Shown here: piece by piece, positions 8,695 through 16,689 of the stretch
Numbering within the stretch: position 1 is the first letter of the stretch
Layout of the letters: every line of letters starts with the position of its first letter
DNA from: Muribaculum sp.
GTDB taxonomy: Bacteria; Bacteroidota; Bacteroidia; Bacteroidales; Muribaculaceae
Direction of reading: 5' to 3'
Assembly (NCBI GenBank): GCA_023664085.1
Contig: JAMPGE010000002.1
Span: forward strand, 1 to 64,000
Length of the DNA: 64,000 bases
The notes under the pieces: generated by a model
What the model saw: the letters and a program-made list of their open reading frames with translations, nothing else
Told to the model about the DNA's origin: nothing
The model's database searches: none
Position numbers and translations under genes: made by a program

Positions 8695-9549
8695 ATGAAG
8701 AAGATTCTGATTACAGGAAGCAACGGACAACTCGGACGCTCATTGCAGCGGGAGCTCAGCGGTGACTCTGAATTTGAGACACTGTTTACGGATGTGGATT
8801 CTCTCGATATCACCGACAGGGGCGCTATCGACAGGTATTTGGGCGACAACAAAATCGATATCATCGTGAATTGCGCCGCCTACACTGCGGTAGACAAAGC
8901 CGAGACAGACGACCTTTTGGCTGCGAGAATCAATACCGAAGCAGTGGGCTATATATCCGAAATGGCCCGCAAGCATTCCGTCAAAGTGCTTCACGTCAGC
9001 ACGGATTACGTGTTTTCCGGTGAAAATTTCCGTCCTTATGCTGAAAACGACGAGCCTTACCCGCATTCTATCTACGGACGGACCAAGCTTGAGGGGGAGG
9101 GCCTTCTTACAGCCTTTTGCCCCGACTCCATAATCATACGTACGGCATGGTTATATTCCGAATTCGGCAATAATTTCATGGCCACCATGCTAAGGCTGGC
9201 CGGTGAAAAAAATAAGTTGAGAGTGGTTAGCGATCAGATAGGCACTCCCACCTATGCCGGTGATCTCGCAAATGCAATACATATCATTCTGAAATCTTCC
9301 GAATGGAAGCCCGGAATCTATCACTTCACCAACGAAGGCGTGGCATCATGGTATGATTTCGCACTCGCCATTTTTGCCATTACCGGCAAAAACATCGAAG
9401 TGGAGCCTTGCACCACAAGAGATTATCCGACTCCGGCCCGACGTCCGCTCTACTCTGTGCTCAGCAAAACCAAGATAAAGAAAACATACAACATCACAAT
9501 TCCCCATTGGCAAAAATCACTTCGTAAATGTCTGAACTTGATGAAATAA
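8695..9549 (+). CDS. rfbD: dTDP-4-dehydrorhamnose reductase
   Basis: Makes dTDP-L-rhamnose by NADPH-dependent reduction of dTDP-4-dehydrorhamnose, for surface polysaccharide. It is 284 residues long, as expected for the family. The N-terminal Rossmann motif [10 protein letters not shown] binds NADPH. The catalytic YxxxK is in the segment [11 protein letters not shown], and [11 protein letters not shown] supplies the Thr/Asp residues of the active site. The other rhamnose genes (rfbA, B, C) are not in the window. The last 22 nt overlap the start of prfC in another frame. Confidence 0.95.
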   Translation: MKKILITGSNGQLGRSLQRELSGDSEFETLFTDVDSLDITDRGAIDRYLGDNKIDIIVNCAAYTAVDKAETDDLLAARINTEAVGYISEMARKHSVKVLHVSTDYVFSGENFRPYAENDEPYPHSIYGRTKLEGEGLLTAFCPDSIIIRTAWLYSEFGNNFMATMLRLAGEKNKLRVVSDQIGTPTYAGDLANAIHIILKSSEWKPGIYHFTNEGVASWYDFALAIFAITGKNIEVEPCTTRDYPTPARRPLYSVLSKTKIKKTYNITIPHWQKSLRKCLNLMK

Positions 9550-11105
9550 AGCGGCGACGTACATTCGCCATCATATCCCACCCCGACGCTGGAAAGACTA
9601 CCCTCACAGAAAAACTGCTGCTTTTCGGCGGTGCAATCCATGTGGCCGGCGCTGTAAAAAGCAATAAGATTAAAAAGACGGCCACCTCCGACTGGATGGA
9701 GATCGAAAAGCAGAGAGGTATTTCCGTGGCTACTTCCGTGATGGGATTCGATTACGGCAACTATAAAATCAATATCCTTGACACTCCGGGCCACCAGGAT
9801 TTTGCGGAGGATACATTCCGCACTCTCACGGCAGTTGATTCGGTAATTATAGTGGTGGACGTAGCCAAGGGCGTGGAAACTCAGACCAGACGCCTGATGG
9901 AAGTGTGTCGTATGCGCAACACCCCCGTGATCATCTTCGTAAACAAGCTTGACCGTGAGGGGCGCGATCCGTTTGATATCCTCGACGAATTGGAAGCCGA
10001 GTTGAAAATCAATGTGCGCCCTCTGTCGTGGCCGATCAATATCGGGGCCAAGTTTAAGGGCGTATACAATATCTACGAGCATGGTCTGGATCTTTTCACT
10101 CCCTCCAAACAGACAGTGAGTGAACGTATTGAGATAGACAACGTAGACTCTGAGGAAGTAGATGCGCTCATCGGCAGTGAGGATGCTGCCAAACTTCGTG
10201 AGGACCTGGAACTTATAGAAGGCGTATATCCCGAATTCGACAAGGAGAAATATCTTAAGGGTGAGTTGGCGCCGGTGTTTTTCGGATCGGCTCTCAACAC
10301 TTTTGGAGTGAAGGAATTGCTGGATTGCTTTGTGGAGATAGCACCCTCTCCCAGACCGGTACAGGCCGAAGAGCGGGAAGTGCGTCCTGAAGAGAACGGC
10401 TTCACCGGGTTTGTGTTCAAGATCCATGCCAATATGGATCCCAATCACCGCAGTTGCATTGCGTTCCTGAAAGTATGCTCCGGCAAGTTTGAGCGCAACG
10501 TCAATTACAAGCATGTGCGTAGTGAGAAAATGATGCGTTTCGCAGCTCCCACAGCCTTTATGGCACAGAAGAAGAGCGTGGTGGACGAAGCATATCCCGG
10601 TGATATCGTTGGTATACCCGACACCGGCAATTTCAAGATTGGAGACACCCTTACGTCGGGGGAACTGCTTCACTTCAAAGGCCTGCCGTCGTTCTCACCG
10701 GAGATGTTTAAATATATTGAAAATGCCGACCCGATGAAGTCTAAACAACTTGACAAGGGAATCCGTCAATTGATGGACGAAGGTGTGGCCCAGATGTTTA
10801 CCAATCAATTCAACGGACGGAAAATAATCGGCACTGTAGGTCAACTCCAGTTTGAAGTGATCCAATACCGTCTGCTTCATGAGTATGGCGCACAGTGCAG
10901 ATGGGAACCTATAAGCCTATATAAGGCTTGCTGGATTGAAAGCGATGATCCCGAGGCGCTCGCCGCTTTCAAGAAGAGAAAGCACCAGTTTATGGCCACC
11001 GATAAGGAAGGGCGAGACGTCTTTCTGGCCGACAGCAACTACGTGCTTCAAATGGCGCAGGCCGACTTCCCGAAAATTCGTTTCCATTTTACCAGCGAAT
11101 TTTAA
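9528..11105 (+). CDS. prfC: Peptide chain release factor 3
   Basis: A class II release-factor GTPase that removes RF1/RF2 from the ribosome after termination. It has 525 residues. The P-loop SHPDAGKTT (about 18-26), switch [10 protein letters not shown] and [10 protein letters not shown] are typical, and the C-terminal EF-G-like domains II/III are present ([12 protein letters not shown]). The start overlaps the rfbD end by 22 nt; the next in-frame ATG is well inside the GTPase domain, so the overlapping start is correct. Translational coupling with rfbD is likely. Confidence 0.96.
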   Translation: MSELDEIKRRRTFAIISHPDAGKTTLTEKLLLFGGAIHVAGAVKSNKIKKTATSDWMEIEKQRGISVATSVMGFDYGNYKINILDTPGHQDFAEDTFRTLTAVDSVIIVVDVAKGVETQTRRLMEVCRMRNTPVIIFVNKLDREGRDPFDILDELEAELKINVRPLSWPINIGAKFKGVYNIYEHGLDLFTPSKQTVSERIEIDNVDSEEVDALIGSEDAAKLREDLELIEGVYPEFDKEKYLKGELAPVFFGSALNTFGVKELLDCFVEIAPSPRPVQAEEREVRPEENGFTGFVFKIHANMDPNHRSCIAFLKVCSGKFERNVNYKHVRSEKMMRFAAPTAFMAQKKSVVDEAYPGDIVGIPDTGNFKIGDTLTSGELLHFKGLPSFSPEMFKYIENADPMKSKQLDKGIRQLMDEGVAQMFTNQFNGRKIIGTVGQLQFEVIQYRLLHEYGAQCRWEPISLYKACWIESDDPEALAAFKKRKHQFMATDKEGRDVFLADSNYVLQMAQADFPKIRFHFTSEF

Positions 11106-11135
11106 CTTATCCACTCTATAATTTACAATTGCGTC

Positions 11136-11648
11136 ATGATAGAAGCGATAAGCAGATTGGCCGGAAAGAGCCATTTCAGGATCCTCTTTGTATGTCTGGG
11201 CAATATTTGCCGTTCGCCGGCAGCTCAGGGGGTGATGCAGGATATAGTGGATAAGAGATGCTTGTCCGATAGATTCGTGATAGAATCCGCCGGACTTTAC
11301 GGCGGACATGCCGGTGATTTGCCCGACAAAAGAATGCGGGTGCACGCATTTCAGCGCGGTTACCGTCTGGAACACCGAAGCACTCCCGTGAGGATGTCGG
11401 ACTTCGAAGATTATGATCTCATAGTGGCTATGGACGACAGCAATTTCGATAATCTTAAAAGGAAGGCGCCAACGGTGCAGGCTATGGAGAAGGTGGTGAA
11501 GATGGCTTGGTTTTTCAGAAATCATCCGGGCGCGGATTGTGTGCCCGACCCTTATTATGAAGGTGCCGCCGGCTTTGAGTATGCCCTTGATCTGATAGAA
11601 GATGGTTGCGAAACTCTCGTAGACCAACTTACTTCGTCAAAAATTTAA
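11136..11648 (+). CDS. Low-molecular-weight protein tyrosine phosphatase
   Basis: A 170-residue phosphatase with the signature C20-LGNI-C-R26-S (CX5R) near the N-terminus and the acid/base Asp in the DPYYEG segment. The family dephosphorylates phosphotyrosine on proteins; in many bacteria it counteracts polysaccharide-export tyrosine kinases, but no kinase gene is nearby. About 13 residues precede the canonical RILFVCLGN start; no other ATG lies between, so the extension is kept. It lies 30 nt after prfC and may be co-transcribed. Confidence 0.92.
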   Translation: MIEAISRLAGKSHFRILFVCLGNICRSPAAQGVMQDIVDKRCLSDRFVIESAGLYGGHAGDLPDKRMRVHAFQRGYRLEHRSTPVRMSDFEDYDLIVAMDDSNFDNLKRKAPTVQAMEKVVKMAWFFRNHPGADCVPDPYYEGAAGFEYALDLIEDGCETLVDQLTSSKI

Positions 11649-11825
11649 ACTATTACATAACAGACTTATTGATAGTGCTATATTAGACTCGTTAGAGATG
11701 CCGTGCAATGCTTTCGTTTAGTTAAAAAAACTAAAATCGGTGCCCATAATTTAAACTTAAAGTTCTTTTTTGGTGTCATTATATCAGTAAATCGCAAAAA
11801 CTGAAAACAAGAAAGAAAATAAGTT

Positions 11826-12518
11826 ATGAAAAAGAAAGTAATTGCACTTAGCATGATGATAATGGGTCTGACCGGCACTTCCGTAATTCTGGCCCAGCAG
11901 CCTAATGGTGAATCCGTAGTTGTATGTGAAGGAGAAGCATGTGTGCCTGAGAATTGTGCAGCCACTCCCGATGTATGTCTCCCCGAAGGATGCGGAGTAT
12001 GTGTAGCGGAAGAAGTAACAGTAGACTCATGCTGCAATCAGCCCGGTGCCAATCAGGGTCGGTTCAAGGGCAAAAAGCATTGCAAAGACGGTAAGAACTT
12101 CGCTAAAGGCAAGAAGTGCCACGGGCCCAAAGGGAAATTTGATAAGAAAGGCAAACGTGCGGGAGGAAATCCGGCTGCCATAGAGAGCAGAATCTTCAGC
12201 GGCATAGATCTGAGCGAGGCTCAGAAGGCCAAAGTGAAGGAACTCGGTGAGAAACGGGCTGAGGATAGCAAGAAGATTGCTGAAGACGTAGCCAAGAAGC
12301 GAGCTAAAATCACTAAGAAATACGACGAGCAGCTTCAAAAGATTCTCACTCCCGAGCAGTATGCCAAATATAAAGATAATCTTGGAAAGATGCGTCGTGG
12401 CGGAAGTAAAAAGATAAGCGGCAAACCTGTGCCCGGAAAGAAAGTTCAGCGGGACGGTGTGGTTGGTCCGATAGTAAAAGGTCCGCAGCCCGTGCCTATG
12501 ACAAAAGAAAAGAAATAA
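11826..12518 (+). CDS. Exported Cys-rich Spy/CpxP-like (LTXXQ) protein
   Basis: A 230-residue protein with a clear signal peptide (MKKKVIALSMMIMGLTGTSVILAQQ). The region after it (about 30-90) holds ten cysteines, including a CC pair and GCGVC. A basic Gly/Lys stretch follows, then a helical segment (about 120-185) with IDLSEAQKAKVKEL and LTPEQYAKYK, the helix-hairpin pattern of Spy/CpxP/DUF4890-type periplasmic chaperones. The C-terminal tail is Pro/Lys-rich. Members act as folding chaperones or metal-stress proteins; the Cys cluster could bind metal or form disulfides (inference). A single gene closed by a strong terminator. Confidence 0.75.
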   Translation: MKKKVIALSMMIMGLTGTSVILAQQPNGESVVVCEGEACVPENCAATPDVCLPEGCGVCVAEEVTVDSCCNQPGANQGRFKGKKHCKDGKNFAKGKKCHGPKGKFDKKGKRAGGNPAAIESRIFSGIDLSEAQKAKVKELGEKRAEDSKKIAEDVAKKRAKITKKYDEQLQKILTPEQYAKYKDNLGKMRRGGSKKISGKPVPGKKVQRDGVVGPIVKGPQPVPMTKEKK

Positions 12519-12550
12519 TAGCGACCAAACGTCATTATAAGCCCTGATAA

Positions 12551-12582
12551 AAAAATCAACGTCCCGGACGTTGATTTTTTTT
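12551..12582 (+). terminator. Rho-independent terminator after the Spy-like gene
   Basis: AAAAATCAACGTCC and GGACGTTGATTTTT form a near-perfect inverted repeat ending in a run of eight T, 33 nt after the stop codon. Confidence 0.93.
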
Positions 12583-12627
12583 GTGGTCCGTAAACTTTTT
12601 TGAATCTGGATTGTCTATATAATATAA

Positions 12628-12649
12628 GGCAATTGTCGCAAAGATTGCC
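12628..12649 (+). other. Hairpin in a spacer bounded by two terminators
   Basis: GGCAAT-N10-ATTGCC forms a stem in AT-rich DNA between the terminators at 12551 and 12681. No ORF is present. It may belong to a small RNA ending at 12718; the evidence is structural only. Confidence 0.25.
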
Positions 12650-12680
12650 ACTATAAAATAATAAAACAATGCTATGCGAC

Positions 12681-12718
12681 AAAACGGAGTCGGGGTCGAG
12701 GCCTCAGGCTCCGTTTTT
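12681..12718. terminator. Bidirectional terminator downstream of ampG
   Basis: AAAACGGAG pairs with CTCCGTTTT, the inner loop holds the palindrome GAGGCCTC, and T-runs flank both sides (TTTTT on plus, TTTTG on minus). It ends the minus-strand envelope operon and could end a plus-strand transcript from the adjacent spacer. Confidence 0.8.
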
Positions 12719-12759
12719 CTATTTCAGAATATTTTATATTGTAGCGAAGCCGTTTCCTT

Positions 12760-14112
12760 TTATATGGCGCTTGGTGTGGCTTTCGGAGGAAGTATCCGGT
12801 GTGCGGCGGCTGTGACTGCCAGAGTGGCCACGGAGGTCAGCATAACAAGCCAGAAGAAGTTGATGTAGCCCTGGGGAGTATCGGCATCGAAAAGATAGAT
12901 GTATCCAAGCATTTTCCATATCCAGCCTGCAGCCATGCCGGGAAGCATCATGCCGATGGCCATGAAAGCGGTGCAGAAAGCATAGTGCGAAGTGGCGTTT
13001 TTTCCGTCTGCAAAGTAGATGAGATACATCATGAAGGCCGTGAATCCGAAACCGTAGCCGAACTGTTCCACGGCTATGGCACAGGCCGTGATCCAGAATT
13101 GATGGGGTTGCCACATGGCAAGCATACAATAGAATACGCAAGGCAGCGTAAGACTCAGTGCCATTGGCCAAAGCCATCGTTTGAGTCCGTGGCGTGCTAT
13201 TGCGAGTCCTCCGATAATGCCGCCGAGCAGAAGTGCTATCACCCCTACCGTGCCGTTGGCAAAGCCCACTTCCTCAAGCGATAAAGCCAGTCCTCCTTCT
13301 TGATACGGAGCAAGCAGAAACGGACCTGTAAGCTTTATGCACAGAGCTTCCGGCAGACGATAAAGAAGCATGAACGCCAATGCCACTCCTATGTACGGCT
13401 TTTGGAAGAATGTAAGGAATGTGGAGAAAAATTCCTTGACAATATCTCCCGATTTCAGATTTGAACGGGCGTGATCTGAGGCTGGGCGCGGCATACCCTT
13501 TATGTGCCAAAGGGCGATAACCAGAAATAGGATTGAGAGCAGACCGAATGCGATCTGCCATGAAAGGGTTATATTGCCGTTTGTCTTCTGAAGATAACCT
13601 ACGTATATCACCAGTCCGCCTTGTCCGAGCACCGATGCCACCCTGTAGAAAGTGGAGCGTACGCCGACATAGGCGGCCTGTTGCTCCTTGTTGAGTTCGA
13701 GCATATAGTAGCCGTCGGCGGCAATGTCGTGAGTGGCCGATGCAAAGGCTATGATCCAAAATACTGCGAGAGTGGAGGCAAAGAAAAATGAAGCGGAGAG
13801 TAGAGCGGCAATCAGGGCAAAGCATACGGCGATTGTAAGCTGCATGATTATCACCCATAAGCGTTTGGTGGAGAATAGATCTACAAAAGGGCTCCAGAAT
13901 GGCTTTATCACCCACGGAAGATACAGCGCTCCGGTGTAGAAAGCCATTTCAGTGTTGGATATACCGAGTTGCACATACATCAATACGGTGAGCACGTTGA
14001 CTGCAAAATAGGGAAGCCCTTCGGCAATGTATAAAGATGGAATCCAAAACCAAGGGGATCGTACTTGGCCCGGGTTTTCTGAAGAATTATTGTTTTTGTT
14101 GTGATTAATCAT
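12760..14112 (-). CDS. AmpG-like MFS permease
   Basis: A 450-residue inner-membrane protein with about 12 hydrophobic segments. The N-terminal half (PSLYIAEGLPYFAVNVLTVLMY and GALYLPWVIKPFWSPFVD) matches the AmpG muropeptide permease branch of the major facilitator superfamily, which imports GlcNAc-anhydroMurNAc(-peptide) for cell-wall recycling. It is the last gene of the minus-strand operon and starts 20 nt after spoIID. The pairing with a SpoIID/LytB peptidoglycan protein supports a wall-fragment substrate, though substrate assignment by sequence alone is not secure within AmpG-like proteins. Confidence 0.8.
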   Translation of the reverse strand: MINHNKNNNSSENPGQVRSPWFWIPSLYIAEGLPYFAVNVLTVLMYVQLGISNTEMAFYTGALYLPWVIKPFWSPFVDLFSTKRLWVIIMQLTIAVCFALIAALLSASFFFASTLAVFWIIAFASATHDIAADGYYMLELNKEQQAAYVGVRSTFYRVASVLGQGGLVIYVGYLQKTNGNITLSWQIAFGLLSILFLVIALWHIKGMPRPASDHARSNLKSGDIVKEFFSTFLTFFQKPYIGVALAFMLLYRLPEALCIKLTGPFLLAPYQEGGLALSLEEVGFANGTVGVIALLLGGIIGGLAIARHGLKRWLWPMALSLTLPCVFYCMLAMWQPHQFWITACAIAVEQFGYGFGFTAFMMYLIYFADGKNATSHYAFCTAFMAIGMMLPGMAAGWIWKMLGYIYLFDADTPQGYINFFWLVMLTSVATLAVTAAAHRILPPKATPSAI

Positions 14113-14132
14113 GAAGATTGGGAAGAATTGGT

Positions 14133-15251
14133 TCAGTAAAGTTTGAGAATTTTAGTGCCGGGATAATAAAAGGAAAGAATATCCTCGCAGTGGAATCCTT
14201 CGGCAGCCATGCGTGCTGCTCCGATCTGACAAAGACCTACACCGTGGCCCCATCCGCGTCCACGCATCAAAAGCCTGCGGGAACTGACGGTGGGCAGAAA
14301 AGCAGATGACATTAGGCAATCCTTAGCGAGCAATCTTCTTATGGTCAATTCTTTCCCTATCGTGATTGAATCTTTGTCTCCTTCAATGGCGAGTGAATAT
14401 ATCCTTCCGGACGGTCCCCGTTCAATTGGAATGACATTTTTGATTTCTCCCAAATCCACACCGTATTTATCCAGTATTTTCCGCCGGAGTTCGGCCGAGG
14501 AGATTTCCGCCGTCCAGTTTCCCCATAGAGTGTCTGTGTCGCGGCTATGCAGGTCGTAGTCCTTGAGAATTCCGGCCAGCAGCAGTTGGCGTCGGGAGGC
14601 GGGAAAGGTGGAAAGATCGCAGTAGAGATCCTGCACACTCCTCAGATAAGGAAGGTCAGTATCTTGCCAGCAGGTGGAAAACAATTCGGTCTTTCCGCCG
14701 CAGCATTTTGAGAATCGAGCGTCGGCCACGTCACCGTTTTCATCTCCGAGCACCATGCCGGATGTGTGGGAGATGGCCTGGGATGCAACATCGCTGATCG
14801 TCTGTATGCCCTGATACCTTTGGCAGTGGTCATCGGCGCATACGTCATACGGGTCATCGCTATGGTCGGCCGCGTCTTCCCATGTGCTGATCCGATTGCC
14901 ATGCATTGGGCAGGCATGATTAACGGTGAAATTGGGATGCATAATCATTCTGCAGGCCCAGCTTCTTGATATTATGGCGTGGGCTTTCAGAAACTCGACG
15001 GGAGCGGCCGGGTTCATTTCACTTCCCACCACACACCTTAGATATTCCTCTACAGGCAACGTGTTGATCACAAGGTGCGGAATGCTTGGAATCTCTATTT
15101 CGCCCGGCAGGCGTACGGAGATAGTCTGTTGCCAGTGAAAACCATTGCCGATGCTGAGATTCTCAAGGCGCCAGCATGGACCGTCGCGATGGATGCGGGG
15201 AGAACCGTCCGTGGTGAGGCCTACGCGAATGTGAGTCGGGAATTCGATCAT
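14133..15251 (-). CDS. SpoIID/LytB-domain protein
   Basis: A 372-residue protein with the SpoIID/LytB core: LPVEEYLRCVVGSEMNP (the catalytic-region Glu of SpoIID lies in this VVGSEM segment), AHAIISRSWACR, and the C-terminal RGRGWGHGVGLCQIGAARMA ... YYPG signature. SpoIID is a lytic transglycosylase on peptidoglycan stripped of stem peptides. Odd here: no signal peptide is visible; the protein starts MIEFPTHIRVGL and its ATG overlaps the upstream stop (ATGA), which leaves no room for a longer N-terminus. It also carries extra cysteines (DVCADDHCQRY, CCGG). Translationally coupled to the thioesterase gene. Confidence 0.85.
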   Translation of the reverse strand: MIEFPTHIRVGLTTDGSPRIHRDGPCWRLENLSIGNGFHWQQTISVRLPGEIEIPSIPHLVINTLPVEEYLRCVVGSEMNPAAPVEFLKAHAIISRSWACRMIMHPNFTVNHACPMHGNRISTWEDAADHSDDPYDVCADDHCQRYQGIQTISDVASQAISHTSGMVLGDENGDVADARFSKCCGGKTELFSTCWQDTDLPYLRSVQDLYCDLSTFPASRRQLLLAGILKDYDLHSRDTDTLWGNWTAEISSAELRRKILDKYGVDLGEIKNVIPIERGPSGRIYSLAIEGDKDSITIGKELTIRRLLAKDCLMSSAFLPTVSSRRLLMRGRGWGHGVGLCQIGAARMAAEGFHCEDILSFYYPGTKILKLY

Positions 15252-16003
15252 CGGTTGCTGAATAACGTTCGGGCATACAGTATCGGTGTTTGCTCTTGAT
15301 CCTCGATATAAAAAGCGGTGTGCAGGTTGTTGAGTGGACTGTCGGCGCGGCGTATGGTCACTTCCATACCGTAGCGGGCCTCATGCAGGAATGAGAGCTC
15401 CAGACGCGACATGCGAAATTTATCGTAAGTCTCAAGTGGAAGTTGATTGAGCAGCAACTGCACGTATCTCACGGTATTGACGTGGCGATAGGAGTCGAGA
15501 TCGCAGTATTTGAATCTATAATGGGTGTCGGGATGCGACGGCAAAAGGCCGCCATTGCCTATTTTTTCGTGTTTTAATTGTTTAGGAATCGGACATACCC
15601 TATCGCTGAAGGAGTCGGGAGGGAGGTTGAGAGCGGTGAGTCCGGCATTGGCACGGGTTTTGGTGTTGAGAACCATCCAGATGCTTCGGGCATATCCCAG
15701 AGGGTTGCCTTCCTTGTCGGCAATCATAAACGCGCGTTGAGAAAAATGGCGGTTCCAGCTTTCTATCCATGTAGTGATGGAGTAGGATTCGTTTACGCGG
15801 GGGTAGCGTTCCATATCTGTAGTCAGGCGCGAAAGCACCCATCCGGTGTCGGGATCGGGCATATTGGGATTACCGATGCCGAGGGCATTGGCGTGAGCCG
15901 TGGCGATATCTATAAGTTTGCTCACCAGCAGAGGGAGAGCCATCTCCTTTTCTGCGTCGGCCTCACCGGCGGAGAGAAAAAAGTTTTCGGTAAATTCTTT
16001 CAT
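15248..16003 (-). CDS. Acyl-ACP thioesterase (FatA/FatB-like)
   Basis: About 251 residues making two hot-dog folds. The first (to about 145) has NRHFSQRAF. The second carries YRFKYCDLDSYRHVNTVRYV, the D-x-x-x-H-V-N-x-x-x-Y active-site segment of plant-type acyl-ACP thioesterases. It releases free fatty acids from acyl-ACP in the cytoplasm. The start is the ATG of MKEFTENFFLS; six upstream codons could be read from a TTG but add nothing typical. It follows gph by 30 nt and overlaps spoIID by 4 nt. Confidence 0.88.
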   Translation of the reverse strand: MKEFTENFFLSAGEADAEKEMALPLLVSKLIDIATAHANALGIGNPNMPDPDTGWVLSRLTTDMERYPRVNESYSITTWIESWNRHFSQRAFMIADKEGNPLGYARSIWMVLNTKTRANAGLTALNLPPDSFSDRVCPIPKQLKHEKIGNGGLLPSHPDTHYRFKYCDLDSYRHVNTVRYVQLLLNQLPLETYDKFRMSRLELSFLHEARYGMEVTIRRADSPLNNLHTAFYIEDQEQTPILYARTLFSNR

Positions 16004-16033
16004 AGTTTTGGCAAAACACAACAGAGAAGAGAA

Positions 16034-16687
16034 TCAAACGGGGTCGTCGAGATGTTTGAGAATTTCGGCGGGACTGCTCACCACGTGGTCGGCAAAGGCT
16101 TTGCGAAGTTCGCTGACCGGACGGAATCCCCAGGTCACACCGATTGATTCCACGCAGGCTCTCCGGGCGGTCTCGATATCTACGGCGCTGTCGCCGCAAT
16201 AGAGCACCCGGGATTTGGGAGTGGGCGTGATGGCCAGCGTTTCAAACACTATGGAAGGATCGGGCTTGGCAGGGAAGTCGGGGCGCTGTCCGAGAATTGA
16301 GCACCAGGGTACGTCCGGGAAAAAATGTTTGATGATTTTTTCCGCTGCCGACTGGTATTTATTGGTGGCCACTGCCACGTTCACTCCTTTTTCCGTAAGG
16401 CTCGCGAGCAATTCGGGAATACCGTTGTAGGGCACGGTCGTGTCGGTGCAGTGTTGGTCGTAATGACTTCGGAAATATACGAGAAGTTGATCGATTGTCT
16501 TTGGATCGGCATCGGGTTGGGCGCGCTCCATAAGTCGGCGCACGCCGTTGCCTACCATATAATTGTAGGATGACAGAGCATGCTCGGAGAATCCCATTTG
16601 TCGCAGCGCGAAGTTGCATGCGTTGCCCAGATCGGAGATGGTGTTGAGGAGAGTGCCGTCAAGGTCGAAGATTACTAAACTTTTCAT
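16034..16687 (-). CDS. gph: HAD phosphatase, phosphoglycolate phosphatase-like
   Basis: A 217-residue HAD-superfamily hydrolase. Motif I is F-D8-L-D10-G-T-L, motif II is the Thr in VAVATNK, the motif III lysine lies in FPAKPDP, and motif IV is YCGDSAVDIETA. The helical cap between motifs I and II is the Gph type. The family dephosphorylates 2-phosphoglycolate or related small phosphates. Start chosen at MKSLVIFDLDGT, which lies 2 nt after the tamL stop; a longer frame would run back into tamL. Co-transcribed with the envelope genes, although its link to them is unclear. Confidence 0.9.
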   Translation of the reverse strand: MKSLVIFDLDGTLLNTISDLGNACNFALRQMGFSEHALSSYNYMVGNGVRRLMERAQPDADPKTIDQLLVYFRSHYDQHCTDTTVPYNGIPELLASLTEKGVNVAVATNKYQSAAEKIIKHFFPDVPWCSILGQRPDFPAKPDPSIVFETLAITPTPKSRVLYCGDSAVDIETARRACVESIGVTWGFRPVSELRKAFADHVVSSPAEILKHLDDPV

Positions 16688-16689
16688 AT

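Noticed and set aside
9450-10673. 407-codon minus-strand open frame
   Set aside because: It is fully antisense to prfC, whose motifs are unmistakable; the frame has no family features and follows from codon bias of the real gene.
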